64,000 bases of DNA from Ophioceras dolichostomum (Eukaryota; Ascomycota; Sordariomycetes; Magnaporthales; Ophioceraceae), in assembly GCA_003049485.1 (NCBI GenBank), contig PYST01000019.1:1-64000 (forward strand), given 5' to 3'. Both the position numbers and the translations under genes were made by a program. The notes under the pieces were generated by a model that had not been told where the DNA came from, ran no database searches, and was given only the letters and a program-made list of their open reading frames with translations. Of this stretch, positions 1 through 14,500 are shown piece after piece. Each line of letters starts with the position of its first letter. Within the stretch, counting starts at the first letter, position 1.

Positions 1-2843
1 GAAATAGTGAGATCAAGGAAAAAGGGGGGGACGAAAAAAAGAAGGGATAGAAAAGAATAAGAATAAGAGCCGCCAGCGAGACGATGAAAAGTCGTCGGTG
101 CCGGGGCCAGAAGAAAATTAATAAGTTGAGGGTAACCGTTAGGCGGTAGGGTAGGCGGTAGGCGGCGTGTATTGTCGACAAGGTTGGGTAGGTAGCGTCA
201 AGCTTTTGTATATACCATACGACCTAGTAGGGGTGTGTGTTTGTGTCTGCTTCCTTGTCTTCTATTTTTCCTTCTTCAGTTTGCCTCCCTCGCCTCCTGG
301 GGAAAGGAAGCATGCGCATGAGACCGTCACAAATCCCAGATATCGGGCAAGCACGGCGCTTCGGGCGACAAAGCGGGCGAGGCGATGGAATGGGGAAGGA
401 GAGGCAGCAGCAGCGGGGCGTTGATAGAGGGGATAGGGAAAGCGGGATGTAGGAAGGGCGGAGGAGGACGAGCTGGAGGATGGAATTCTGCAAAGAGGAA
501 AGGTCAGGGACCAAAGGGTACGAAGCGAAATACGCGAAGTACAGGCTCCGGCGTGAGGCGGACAGGTACTTCCTCGAGTCCTAGTAGGTTCGGCGGGAGT
601 TTTTCTATGAGTCCCCATTCCCCTCCATCCACATTGTGCGCTTGCTCGATCTGACCCGACCGTCGACTCCATTTTTTTGCTTCGTGCAGCTCTTCTCTTT
701 CTCTTTTCTTTATTGCGCCCACACCCCCCTCCTTTCCCTTCGACAATTCACGCGCCTCTCGGTCCCCACTCCTCACTGAATGAGATCGAGCAGCGCGGCT
801 GGGGGTCCTGGTTTGGCTTGTTCTGGGGGGCCAGGCACCACGAGCATGGGGCATGGGGACATGGGTGCCGAACTCGACTGCACCACCCCCCCTCCTTGGC
901 CCTCCCCCCCTTGTCCGCTCGCCGGATGAGAGTTCCTTTCTCGCAGGGAATGGGTACGAAGGTACCTCGTCTGTTCGTCCATTTCAATCCTCTGCTGCGC
1001 ACACGCCCGGGAGGTCCGAAAATCAGGCGCAACCGCAACCGCGACCACCACAACTCAACGCAACCCGCCCTAACATTGCTGGACTCATTTTCAACAGCGA
1101 CACACGCAATGGCAACAGCTGGAAAGCTGGCTGGCTCGGCTGGAGGGGGGGGCCAGCATCGCAATGCATCGCATCATGCTAACAGAACGAACTAACGCCC
1201 CTTCGCAATCACATAATGGAGCCCTTCCTTTTCCCGCTACGAGAATCACCGACGGCTGGTGGCCATTCGTTTCCATATTGTCGTTCTCACTCCGGCTTGG
1301 TGATTTGTGCTTGCTTCTTGCTGCTTGCATCTCTACTACCGTATGTCCGTCTTGTGCGTGTTGTGCGTGTGATAGTCCGCATACACCCCACACGCCCCAT
1401 TATCATTTGCTCCTGCTAGGTCGTTGGGCGAACAAGCGATGTGCGTCTGCTCTCCTCTGTGCTTGGGCGGATGGAGGGATTGCATCGTCGCCTGCCCCGT
1501 ATATGTCTGTCTGTCTGACTTGCGCAAAGAGAAGGATCGTCGGGTGTAAGTTGATTACTACTAGTATCGTCCGACATCGTCATTGAGAGGAAAAATATGC
1601 CTGCGCGCCCGGTTAAGCTGCAAACCTGACCGGGCAATATTCGATGTCATGACGTGAAAAATATTCAGCTGTTCACGGTGGGCGTGCCGCCGGACAAAGT
1701 AGTAATGATCTCCTAGTCTAGTGCGGTCCCTCCTTTTTCTCATGATCCTTCGAGGTCCATAACCCCTTTGTCAAATCTCCCTTCGCGGAGCGCGGAAAGG
1801 CGTTCTTGGGCGGCCCTTCAGCCCCGCCATCGTGCAGCGGCGGAGACAAGAGAGATAGACGAAAGAGACGCCGCCACCTATGTGTGGGTAGTAAAGTGGT
1901 GGGGGTACTTACGAGGCCGCCATGTGATAATGGAGACCACGTTGATGATACTGGTGATGATGGGGAGAGGCCGAGTCAGCCCCAAGCCTATACCAGCCCA
2001 TCAGCTAGCTAGGGGCGTACCTAGCCGGACGGCCATGTTGCGACTGTTTGCGACTCTTGAGACTGTTGCGACTCGGGTTTGGAGTTATACACCGCGACCC
2101 TATCGCGTAGTGCAGCCAACCCGCCAGCGCAAACGCGAGAAGAATGTGAGATGTGAAGCGTCTGGCCTGTGGTGGTGCTTTGGTGCTTCCGTCCACCTCC
2201 GTCCGAATATCGAGTTCGGCTGTGCCACACCATTGATGCCCTCCCCTCCTACGATTGTTGTACCAGCCTGGGCCTGGCCACTGCCATTGAAGTCCGGCAC
2301 GGCAGAGATCCAGTCCGGGCCTCCGCTTTGATGGACGACAGACAACCCGCCCCCGTTCGCTTGACACCACAACTGGATGATGATCGGTCGCATTGCCTAC
2401 AGGTATGAGCTGTGGTGGGCACTGTGTCACACCGTCGCCCGCTCCCGCCGCCCACCAGCAGCTGGCTGTATGTACTGGGCCTCTTTTTGGCAAGGGAGAG
2501 AGGGGAAAAACTTGAGGCATCATGCCTGATGTCAGCTTTGCCTGCTTGCTGCTGCCGTCAAGTCTTTTTTCTCTCCTCACACACACGAGAAGCACATCTA
2601 CGGGCGGGCTGCTGCTGCTCGTCTCATCGGGTCTCTAGATCGGGCCCTACCCAGTGGCGTACAACGTACAAAAATACACTTACGATAAAATAAAACATGC
2701 GCATCCGATATTTGGAATGTACGTAGGCTCGCTCTACCATACTCTGACCGGCAGGTGAAGAGGTAAAAATCCCACTCTCATTCCCCCCCTTGCCCCTGCA
2801 CACACACTAACTACTGGACATGTCCCCCATGGAGGAATGCAGG

Positions 2844-2870
2844 CAGTCAATCAATCAGTCAGTCAGTCAG
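2844..2870. repeat. GTCA/ATCA tetranucleotide microsatellite
   Basis: About six tandem TCAA/TCAG tetramers, followed closely by CATC repeats. Simple slippage-type repeat with no coding role visible. Confidence 0.7.
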
Positions 2871-2900
2871 CCCTCCATCCATCCAGCCAGAGATTCTGGC

Positions 2901-2923
2901 GGGGGAGGGGGAGGGGGAGGGGG
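2901..2923 (+). repeat. G-rich tract with four G5 runs
   Basis: Four runs of five Gs separated by single As, the sequence signature of a potential intramolecular G-quadruplex on the plus strand. It lies in the gene-poor left region with no neighbouring gene to assign it to. Confidence 0.6.
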
Positions 2924-5900
2924 CGAAAAAGAAAATATTGAGGTGTGTCTAATAACGTGGCGAGCAGCAGCGAATATCGCCGCTTCCTACTACATACCTC
3001 GTCTCCGCGACCACGAAATCTCCCCTTTATAGGAAAGCAGGAGGGTCGGGGCCAGATCCGGAATCTTGGTCCCTTGATCCGCGGCCACGCGGGGGCTATT
3101 TTATGATTGAACCACAACCACTGCATGCGGTCATGTGATGGAAAGGAGGATGACGGAGACGAGAAACCATAAGCAAGGATGTAAGTAAAAATAATCCATC
3201 CTCCCGCGCTCTCGCGCGCTGCGCGGTGCGGTAAGTGGATGGATGGTGGAATCGCTGATGGTGGTGGTGGCCGTCATCAGCGGCCGCACGGCGCCGCCGG
3301 TGTGTGCGGCGGCGTTGCTAGCCTGGAGGGAATGGAAGCAGGCGCGGGGGATTTCTTCTTCTCCAGGATATTTGAAATTTGTTGTCTTTTCTTCGTTTCC
3401 TGCGCGGGATGATTCCAGTCCAGTCAACTTGGTTTTCCCCCTCCCACGCCGCCCAGGACGCAATATAAACGAACTCCTCCATCTGGAAACTTGCGATCCC
3501 GCCAACCAGAGATGGCACGAATAGTAGCAAGATCCGCGAGACCCAGGTGACAGCACACATGTATGGGGCATTGCCGGCGGGTGTCTGAGCGGGATGGATG
3601 TTGGGATCTGGTGATGGTCAATGAAGGTCGCTTGAGATTTGTTCCCTTGCACACAGGTTGCTAGGCCATCAGGCCAATGAAGAGGCCAGGACAGGGGGTG
3701 GGTGAGTGTGTCATGCAATTTACAAGCGCGGTGTGGTGTGGATGGTGTTTTCTTGATTCCTTGGTTTCATGGTTTCTTGCTGGCTGTTCTCTTTCACAAC
3801 CTCGACTTCAGCTTTTGGCTTTCAATCCATTGAATCCCTCGCCTAGCTCGCCTGTTGAAGAATCAATGATCAATGGGGATTATTGCATCGTCCCTTCCAC
3901 ACACCACCGCCAGCTCACACGCCGCCGCCCGCGTTTAAGGACAAAAAAATGGGGGTTCCATCCGCACCCCGTCCCATCGGTCGGTCAGTTACAGCTGCCT
4001 CGTATTTTTCTTTCGTGCTGGATGTTCCCATGGAGCCATGTTTCCCCCAGAGGTGGTGCAGCCGCCCGGCACCTGGGGGATGATCGCGGCAGTGCTGCGT
4101 TGCGAAACCATAGCGTGCTTTGGTTCTCACAATGTCATCTCCCGAAAGAGGGAAAAACCGAGAGACCGAGCAAAAACGACGAACCGAAGCAGGATTATCT
4201 GTGCAGCTCCTGACACAGGATAGACAGGCAGGCAACATTTGATGTTCCCCCTCCGTGCGCCTCTTCTTCCCCTTTTTGCATCGCCCGCCTCGTCATGGCG
4301 TTTCCGGGGGTTTTCATTCCGACTTCCAGGAAGTAGGTTAGTTGACGAACTCTTCGAATACTGCGTTGTTGACCCGAGATGGTCGTTCGGCCACCACGGC
4401 CTGTGCCCCCCCTGTTATTAACACGGGATGTTGTTGGTTCGCTCGAAAAGGCGGAGGAGAGGACATGGTTCCCCAACTGGGTAAAGCTCCCGGGATCACT
4501 TTGTCCACTTGTGGATACCGACCAGGCCACGCATCGTCAGAGAACATTGAACCTAAGGCAGTGAGGCCTTCCAACCAGGCCGAGGTAGGTACCCTACGAC
4601 CTCCAATGGATGGTGATAATCATAAATGAAAGAAGACAAAAAATGCCCACCTCATCAGGCACAGCTGGCCAATGCTACCGGACCATACAGACCAGCCAGA
4701 CCAGTCAGACTTCATCAATGGCCTGTCCCGTGGTTTGGGGGCCGCGGTCGGCACGCAAGCTGTGCTGCCCTGCTGTGCGTCTCGGGCGCAAGTCCCCAGG
4801 TGCGACTTCCCACCTGCGTCGCCCTCCATCGCATCAAATCGCACGCAGCAGCATGACCCGTGCGCTCACTCGCTGGTACTGGTCTCCTGCAAGCAAGAAA
4901 GCAAGCAAGCATGGACGGGCGGCATTTCGTGCGTGCAACCCTCTGTGCCGTTCGATCAGTGCTCGTGCTCTGCTGCTGGCTGCTGGTGGCCGCTCGCTCG
5001 TTGTCTGTTCCGTCCGTCCAGCAGCAAAGGGCAGCGAGACCCGTTTCCGAGAGCGTCATCTCTGCCGAAAAGCGACCAAGGGTGGTGGGAAGTGAAACAG
5101 ATGACAGAGAGTAACGTTGGCTCTACCACAGTATTCCGTAGTTGTAGCTAGCCTCCGTAGCAAGGTAGGCAGTTTCCTCACACATAAATGTTCCGAGGTT
5201 GACGTCCGCACAAAGAATCCACATTGGATGTCCACCATCTGCAACACCGTCCTCTGTAGTCTCACTCTGCCTGTCGTCCATCACCCGGTCCAGGGGGTAA
5301 ATGGTTGAATGACCACGGCAAGGACAAGGACCAGGAGATCAACAAGGCCCGTCTGGCTCTGTCGCTGCTCTCCGCCAGCTGCCAGCCAGGCCAATGTGCA
5401 AGTTGGGGGCCGGAAGCCAAGGAGGTCGTTCTTCGCTTTTCCCTTGTGCTTGTCAAAATCATCATTGAGACAGATAGTTGTAAAATTAGAAACCAACCCT
5501 GACCGGGACCCCGGACAATCTGGAGCATCATTCCGTCAAGGCTGGCCGCTTGCCAAGAGTGCGACCTTATCTGATGAGATTTATTGAACCGCGCAACCGC
5601 AGCTCGTCTAAACAGAAGACAGCTCACAAAAATCTGTGAGCAGTTTCTCCTCCGAACTTCCATCAGAAAAAGCCAGATTGGAGGCGAGGCGCTTGTCGCA
5701 GAGGACCACCGCGGGTGATCGAGTCAATGGGTTCATCAGAGCCACTCGAGGATACCCCCCAAGTCGCCTTTGGAGCCAGTCAGCCAGAAGTCCGGTGTAC
5801 CCACCCCGCTTGTTCGACACATCGCAACATGCATCCAATCATTTTATCAATCATTTTCTTCTCTTTTTCTCTCTCTTTCTTCCCGGCAGCGCATTATTGC

Positions 5901-7511
5901 CGCGCCGTCCCTTCTGTGACGGGAACAAAATGGGGGACGACGGCCCTCATTGGCCTGGACCTGTAATTTCTCCGTCCTATCAGAGAGCGAAGAATCCAAC
6001 GGAGGCCATTCCCGATCTCAGGACCTTGCGGCAGGAGACCACCATAAGTGGCTTCTTGGCGATCGATTCCATTCTTAGAAACCATTCCCCTCGCTTCTGG
6101 TGCTAACTATGCTACGTTGTACATCTGTTGACCATGCTAACCACAAACATCCCGAAAGGCAACGCCGTGAACGCCGCTAGGAGGCAAAGAGGTCAAAAGG
6201 CGACGCAGCCTGCTGTGATCAGGCTGTGATGAATGCACGACCCCCTGCTTCTCTGCTTCTTGGTTGCAGCAGAGAAGTGCGAATCCTCTGAAAAAAGCCC
6301 GCCGTTGACTGGGTTAGAACAGATCCTGTGCTGACTTGCGAAGCGTGTGATGGATGCGTGATGGGTGATGGGAATGGGTGTTGGGTGATGGGTTTACTGA
6401 GGACATGCAGCCAGCACATTTTCACATTATACCCAAAGTGCAGGCAGGTCAGACAGATCTGTCAGAGTGTCAGAATCCCGCCTGTCCCAGAATCGAGCGA
6501 TCCAAGGCTGCTGCAATATGTGGTAGGGCCCAGTCACCGCCTTTTCCCTCTCTAACTTGCCATCGTCCATAATAGATGGCCCATATCCCGAGCATATTGC
6601 CGTCCCCCCGTCCGTAATGAGAAACTATCGCCGTGTCTGCCAACGACTCGGCCACGTCGAAGTCATCGTCGTCGACCCATCGGAACCCCGGACTGGCCCC
6701 TCCTCACCCATTCGCAAAACTGACACTTTCTCTTTGCAGCTTAGCGGTTCCTTGCTCTTCTGGTCTGGTGAGCCCGCGAGCCCTGGGGCGTCTGGTGAGC
6801 CCTGCATCAGCGAGGTAACGCCGATGGCAGATGATGAGAGCCCATCTAGCCCCTCTCTTGGAAATGGCACGCACGGTACAACACTCCCTCCCCTCGCTCT
6901 TCCACAGAAAGGCGATCGGTGGAAGTTGCCCCGCACTTTGCGAACAACTAAGATGACATCTATGACTTGCAGTTGCATCCAACTATGTAATAACGAGCGG
7001 AAGGAGTTGGTGCTTCGTTGGTGGTTGGAAGGTGCCGAGTCGGCCGCCCCGTGAGTGGATAGACGATATGACCTACACAGACCTCCCTCCCTCTTGTTCT
7101 GTCAATCCCTACTCCCTAGTCCAATCAAGTGACAAAGTCTAGCACCTAGCCGAGGATCAGGATCAGATACAGGACCACAGAACCACAGGGCCGCCGGCAC
7201 AATGCGCGGTCCTTTTCCTCTTCACGCTCCTTCTCTGGGCCTTCTGGAGTCTTGGGCGATGGGGGATCGGAGTGGGTGGGACCCCGAGTGACCCAGTCTC
7301 TCCCGCTCCTCCACGCTCGAAGGGGTAACTCGCCCGTCGATGATGAGAGGAATGAAGCGCGGATTGCCGCGGCCGACTACAACCTAAGCTTTATGCTTAA
7401 TGGGCTTCGAGTTCAGAGTAAGCAGCAGAAGGAACGAGCGAGTCGCAAAATGATGAGAGTGATGAGATGGTAGCTCCATCTACTAAAATTGTCGCGCTTC
7501 GTCAGCACCGA

Positions 7512-7554
7512 GGCACAGAACGCAGAACGCAGAGCACAGAGCACAGAGCACAGA
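7512..7554. repeat. GCACAGA-type short tandem repeat
   Basis: Imperfect tandem heptamers of the form GCACAGA/GCAGAAC repeat about six times. Non-coding as far as can be seen. Confidence 0.6.
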
Positions 7555-10500
7555 GGACGCGTCCGTGTGGTGCCGTCGTTATCTTTGTCGCTCGTTGTCT
7601 TCCCTTGCCACTGGTACCAATGGCACCGATGGCCGTCGTCCTATCTCACCGCCCTGTTCACTCGTCCATGTACCCTCCTCGTCGTCGTAACACAAACACT
7701 TCCAAACGATGCCGACAAGGTGAAGAGGGCGCATCGGTTGCATCGTGCAGCACATCCAGACTTGGGGATGGCTGCACTGACCGATCAAAAGTCCCCGGCA
7801 GGATGGACGTCAGGGGTTGTGGGTGGTCTTATCGGCCACGCATTCTCTTTTCAGACCAACTGAAGAACCAACCCGCATGAGTGCCATGTTGTTACTTCTT
7901 GCTTCATCTTTTTATGGAAGCAAGCTCTCGAGCTTCGGTGCTGTATTGGCAGACCGCAACAGCTCTCCCGTACCCAACAGAATGGCTCTGAAGATGACTG
8001 GACTCACTGGATGATGGCATGGAGCGAGCCATACACAATCGTTCAAATCGTTCAGGCTCGGGTTTTTAATTGAGTGGCAGCAGGGTCATCGCCCTTGGGT
8101 GCAGATGGGGAGTGCAGACGGACGCACCAACCACCTCCCGCAGCATGTCAACACTGAGAGCATCTGCGGGTTGCTGTCCCGGGTTTTAAAATAGGAGGCC
8201 GGCCCTTGGAATAGACTGACGGCTGCGATGCGAAAGGTCGCGCCGGAGGTATTTTCATCCCTCCGCAGCCCTCGACTGCTATTCTGTATCGATCGCGACA
8301 GCGCACGCAGTCAGTAAGGGAGAGGGGTTTCCGTTGGGGGCTACGGTAAGGCTTGCGACTTAAAATCATCACGTGTAGTCCGGTGGCTTTAGTCATGCCA
8401 TGCCGTCCAGTTCTCCACCCAGGCACTCAGCTCTCCCATCCTCAACGCTTCCCCTGCAACTATAAGATACAGAATGCTTCGCTGCAAAAAAGTTACAACA
8501 AGAGAGAAGCAAACGCTCTCTCCGCGTCTGTTCGTCGCTTGTCTCCTGTCTTTCTCTTCTTTCCTTTTCCCTCAATTCCTTTTTTTAGATCTCCCTGTCG
8601 GCCAAACAAGCGTTTGTCCCTGCAGTTTCTAATCGACCCGACGATCTCGTGGTTTTATTCCCACGCCCCTCCTGCGCCAGTGGCCCAATGGCCAAAAAGC
8701 ACTGGCACGCGGAAGAGGTGAAGGACCAATCACAGGCGCCGAAACGTTAGGCGCCCAAGCACGTTACGACGCAACCGCCCGGCTCGCAACCGCCAGTCCT
8801 CCCGAGCGCCTGCGTTGTAAGCGCCGGCGCGAATTTCTTTTTGTCGTCACGCTCGATTCGCGCCCGCTTGCGCTGGCGCCGCAGATTCTAGAAGGCTTCG
8901 AAGCTCGAACAGCTGGAAGCCATTCGCACTTTTCACGCTTCCAACGTCGCACTCACCTGTCGGCGCGGGCCTCGTCAAGCTTTTGTTTTTCCACTTCTTC
9001 GACATAATGGCGTCTAAGATGCTATTTTGGGAGAGTCGCAGAGTGTGACGAACCTGGGCCCCCTTTTCCATTACGCTGGTCGCGGTTCATCGTCGCCTTG
9101 AGCACGCCCCTTCCCAGCCAGCACACGCGACAGTCCGTGGGCATACTCAAGCCCTCGGACTGATGGGCAGACGGGGTAAGGATGATGCAATTCCCACATT
9201 CAACATAGGATGCCTTCTCTCCGAGGCTAGCTGCCTTACCACCCCACCCACCTTCCCTCTCCATCTCGCTCTGACGCCCTCCTAGGCGTCATCCCAACGC
9301 CGGCGTCTCGCTGCGGGCGGCAACATCACCGCGCTCCTTTCCGCGGGTCCGCCGGTGGCGGGCCACCCAAGATGCTTCCTTCCCTCCCCGCGATCTCAGT
9401 CGCACCGCACTCCCTCACACCACCCCCCTTGCTCTGCCCTACCCTCCCCCCTTCCCTAGCCCGCAGGCCTGCAGCAGCCACTTTACCTGCACACAACATG
9501 CATCTGCCAGTGACATTTGCCCAGTGACGGCTCTCTCCAGATCTCTCGGCCAAGCACCAGCCACGAATCTGCTAACCGCACGGCCGGGTGGAGAGAGGCT
9601 TGTACATAATGTTTCGTTTCCCAAACTGCACCCCGTGTGAGGACGACGGGTGCCGCCGTGTGGCGGCTACCTATCGCCTATTTCTCGAGAGAAACCCTCT
9701 CACTCTCGCACACACTCCACCCGTCATGCACGGCAGTTAGATCTCGTCACCTCGCATTCATTGGTGTACCTGGCATCTCAGACCGCTGGACAGGGTCCGG
9801 CATATCTGTGTACCATCTCATCTCCCAAAAGCCCCCATCAATCACAACCATACGCCTGGGGACTGGTAGTGGTGGAGGAAGGAATTCATGCCTACATAGG
9901 TACAGAATCGCAGATGCCACACCACACACAACTACACGCCTCCCCTTCCCAGTCAACCGGTGAGGATGATGACGCGCCTTATTCACCTTGGCACGCAGCC
10001 ATGGACCTCGAAACGGACCGTCCGGGGAGTTTTGAATCTGACAGGCGCCCGCCGTATCTCTCTCTTTTCTTCTATTTTTAAAACCCCTAGCATTGAGGGG
10101 AGATTCGAAGAACCTCGAGAAACCGAGAAACAAACAATTGCGCGCACAGTAAGAGACTGACACATAGGTAAGTTAGCAGGACCTTCTTACTAGGAAAGTA
10201 CATGCCTAGGTACCTAGACAAGGTGGTCAAGTATCAAGTAGAGAAAAGAAGGGCAAGGGCCCCATGCGTTGCCAAAAATAAGTTCCCCCCTACCAACCCT
10301 CTTATCCATCCATCCGGTTGGAGCCGCAATCCTGCACCTGCAGCAAGTAAACTTGTTTATCGAAACGACATATCTCCCTCGCATCTACTACTGCATACCT
10401 AGCTAGAGGTAGGTGGTAACTAACCCAACTGACCTGCCTAATTATTTTTATATCAAATTTTTCGTCCCAATTTTTTCTTGGTTGTTTGTTCCCAAACCAT

Positions 10501-11247
10501 TGAAACACATCAGCCTATCGCGGGTCCGAAGAATCAACTGGCTCTCGGTTGCCCGATTAGGTCCTATATATCTCCGAAGTCCAGCACAACTACCTCATAC
10601 CCCCTGTCACCTTTCACCCCGTCTTTTGGGCCTGACCATGCTATGATCCCATGCCTCCTGCATCGCATCCCGTCCAAGGAGATCTTCCTCCTGCGGTCTC
10701 GAAACTCGCACACCCCCGCATCACCATGGAAGAACCCCTGCAAAGGGGAGACGCGGAGACGCGGAGGCCTTGCCGAGCTAGAACTCATCACATCTTGCTA
10801 TCATACATGCATCGCCGTATAGTTCTTTCTCTTTTTTTTTTCTATGGTTCAAGGAAAATCTGGCGCTTATTATTTTCTCTCCCTCGCATCGATCTGGGGC
10901 GAAAGACAATGATCATGAACAGCAACACATGTGGGTCATGATCTGAGAGAGAAAAGAGCGGCAACGATCGACAGTCCCGAGAAGGAATGTATCGATAATT
11001 TGTCGGCTGGTAGTGGTACTTCTAGAGGTTTGCGCTTCGTTGATCGGCCGCCGAGGTGGACTCTGCTAAGAGGGTCGAGACTTATGAAGAGTTTTACGCC
11101 CCATCGACGTCAACGTCATCAGAGGCTGGGGGGATCCGGGGCGAGGGGTGAGAATAACTTCACGACCGGCGCTGCCTGCCTGCATAAGTGATCACCACAT
11201 GAGGCTCGCGAAACGCTTCACTGCATGGCATGCCTGCGTAAATAACT

Positions 11248-11266
11248 TGACTGACTGACTGACTGA
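11248..11266. repeat. TGAC tetranucleotide microsatellite
   Basis: Four to five tandem CTGA units about 280 bp beyond the POL3 stop codon on its 3' side. Simple sequence repeat. Confidence 0.7.
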
Positions 11267-11544
11267 ATGCCTCGCCTGAAGAACCACCCACCTCTTGCCG
11301 TACCGCTTGACATGGCATCAACCCAAACCAATCTATGTAGATAGGTACCTACCTAGAAAACAAACGAAATCGAAAACAGGCTAGAAAATACTCCTATTAT
11401 ACTGCCTGATCGCAGAGCCGCCGCACTCCAACAGGGAAAGATAAGAGGGGAAAAACCCAAATGATACATCTCGCCCAGAATCAAAGTGTCAGACAATGAA
11501 CGAAGAGAACCGGACCACCTTACTACGTATACCTGCCTAGACCA

Positions 11545-14500
11545 TTACCACACAGCAGCCCTATCGAAATCAAACCGCTTCAACTCCTTATTCCCATCCT
11601 CCAGGTCCTTCTTCGCCTTCATCCGCATGTAAAAGATGGGGCAGTCCTTGCTGCTGCAGATGACCTCGCAGTGCATGCTCCCCTGACACCTCTGGCACTG
11701 CGTCCACAGCCTGCCGAACCTCACCTCCAGGTCCGACACCTTGTCCAGCGTCTTCTTGTACAGCTCGCCCACGCGCGGCGCGTCGTCCGCGCACACGGCC
11801 CCCGCCGCCTCCTCCCTCCCCGTCAGGGGCTTCTTGCAGCCCATGCAGGTCTGCGTCTTCTTCGCGAACCGCATCAGGCCCCCCACCGTGGGCGCGGCCA
11901 CGGAGATGGCGCGCGTGTGGTCGCCCGTCAGTAAGGAACGGGCCTTCGTCTCGCCCAGGATGGGCTCGAAGATGCGGCCTAGCGGCTTCGCGAGCTGGTT
12001 GTCGAGGTAGTACTTCGTGTCGATCGGCACGTTGTTCTCCAGCACGTAGATCGGGTCCTCGGACCGCTCGAAGCCCTTAGAGCCCGCCGCCCCCTTGACC
12101 ATGACGTACGCGACGCGGTCGCCCAGGTTGGGCGCGGATCCCGCGTCGCGCTTCTTCATGCGTTGGGCGAGCTCGACGTGCGCCTGCTTGGCGGTGTAGT
12201 CGTCCTTGGTGAGGGCTTTGGTGATGACGAGCTTGGACATGTCAACTTTGTTTTGGAGGAGCTCCGCGATGGTTTCTTTCACGTACCTAGTTTGAAGGGA
12301 GACGGGATGTTAGACCGAAATGCACGGAATAATAGAAAACAAAGAAGCTGAGGGGGAGCAAAAGGAACAGACAGCAGTGAGAGAACTTACTCTTGAGCCC
12401 CGAGCACGTCACGGTCGATGAGGATCATCCTCAGCACCTTCTCAATCACCGTCTGGACCAGCAGACAGTTATCGCGGCGCACCGTCTCGATGCCCTTCGT
12501 GTCCATCTTGTCGTACTTCTCCGTCTTGGTCCAGTACAGCCCCGCGTACCGCTTCTTGTTGATCAGGAGGTAGGGGAAGTACACCTTTTCGAACTCGAGC
12601 TTGATGGGCTTCACGAACTTGGAGCTCACGAACTGGGCGGCGTCCTCGCCGAGTTTCATGGCCTCGGCCAGGTCCTCGGTGCCGAACTTCACCATCACCG
12701 AGTCCGTGTCGCCGTAGATGACCTGCGCGTCGTGAGAGTACCCATTCACCACGCGGTACCGCTCCTCGACCTCCTTCTTGGTCCTCTCGATCATCTGCCG
12801 GCCGAAGCTGGTCGTGCTGCTGGCGATCTCCAGGCACGGGAGCTTGCCGTTGTTGGCGCCCGTGAGCCCGTACACGCTGTTCGCGCTGATCTTGAGCGCC
12901 AGCTGCCGCCCGTTGAGCACCGCCTTCTTGAACGGGTCCGTCTCCACGGCGAGCTCTCGCTTGGCCTGTTTTCGGGCAGACAGGAGCTCCTCGAGAATCT
13001 GCGCCAGCAGCCCTTTGCGTTGCTTGACCGTGACGAACATATCGCCGTTGGGCGTCACGATGTAGTCCTCGTCCTTTTCCAGGCCGAAGAGCTCCACCTG
13101 CTTCTGTTTGATCAGCGTGGTGTAGCAGAGGTTGTGAGCCTGCATGATACTTGGGTATAGCGAGGCAAAATCCAGCGTTGCGATCGGAACACTGTAGTAG
13201 CCTCGCGTCGGCTCGATAACGGTAGCACCTTCGTACTGGTCGTCCGAGCTCTCGTTGCGCACATTAGGGATAACAAGCTTTTGCTCCAGCGCCTTCCGGA
13301 ACAACTGGCTGATGAACTTGACTTGCTGGCCCCTGGTGAGCAGGAGGTTGAACTGTGCGCCCGTGACTCTAGCCATTTCGGTATAGTTTTCCAGGCACGA
13401 CAACTTGTCCATCAGGCGTTGGGGCAGGTACGCGTCTTTCAGACAGTACAGCGCGAGACGGCGGCGCGACTCGGGCGTTCCGTTGAAAAGCTCGGTGATC
13501 ATGGTATGGTGCACGTCTTCCTTCTGTTCGCCCAGGAAGTGTGAGCAGACGGAGTTCAGTGTATAGCTGCGCAGCTGGTGGTCGCGCTGGACCAGTTGCA
13601 ATAAGTCAAGTTGAAGCCGACCGCTGATGTTAGTTGCCTTGGTGTCGCGATTGCCCATCTGTTTGCTGGCGAAGTTGGAGTCCTTGGCGACAGATTTAAC
13701 AGTTGGAATACGGCTCCACAGATCGAAGTCCTTCACCTTGAGATGCCTCGCCCTGTCAAGCAGATACGGGAAATCGAAGTTGGCGATGTTGTAGCCGGTC
13801 ACGATGTCCGGGTCGACCTCCACCAGGAAGTCCCTCCAGCTTCGCAACATGGCCTCCTCCTTCTCAAACTCAAGGATCTGAGTCGCGACAATGGAACTGG
13901 TGCGGTCGAGGCAGAAGACATTCCGGACGAACGGCTTCTTCTCTCCGTACTTTTTCACGACGTTGGCGATCTGGATCACCGGGTCGTGGCTGGGTTCCGG
14001 GAAGATGCCTTTCCTGCCAGCGCACTCAATGTCGAAGGACAGAATCCGCAATGGGGCCATCTTAGACCACTCCCCGACAGGTTTGTGCGCTGTCAGGTCG
14101 CGAAAGCTCATCTCGGCCTCGATCTGGCAGTTGGACTGGCGACCGTGCCCCTGAAGCAGCCTGTAGGTGCCTGCTGGGGCTTCAACCCACGACATTCCCG
14201 AAACCTGTAGAAATCGACACAGTAAGCGCTTTGGCCATCACTCGCCTGGCCATCGGACAGTGGCTGGGAGGGCAGGACACGTACATGGCAGTCTACCATG
14301 AAGCGCTGCACGTATTGAATGCTGTCGAAGGTCAGGATACCGCTACCGTCATTCTTCCACATGCCCTTCCAGTTTGCATTGCCACTCTCGATCGTCGTTC
14401 GGACTTTGTTGATGAACTTCGGGTCCGTCACTGTGATCTTTAAGTACGGCACCTGCTTGTTGTTCTGGAACCCGTAAATGTTCTCCCTCATGCACATCTG

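Larger units (their letters stand above)
1..11544. other. Gene-poor region, no supported gene
   Basis: No reading frame here has a recognisable domain, a convincing exon chain or fungal-type coding character; all open frames are short, proline/arginine/serine-rich and overlap on both strands. The stretch holds pyrimidine-rich tracts (for example 8520-8600), short tetranucleotide repeats, a G-rich run and partial copies of a CTAGGTACCTAG-type palindrome. It may be a long regulatory region or carry long non-coding transcripts, since CT-rich stretches are common in fungal promoters and leaders. A small multi-exon gene could have been missed. Confidence 0.6.

Noticed and set aside
6557..7054. Plus-strand frame of 165 codons in the left region
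   Set aside because: No recognisable domain, overlapped by frames of similar length on the other strand, no exon partner.
12393..13160. Long plus-strand frame opposite POL3
   Set aside because: Antisense shadow of GC-rich coding sequence, with no domain or splice support.
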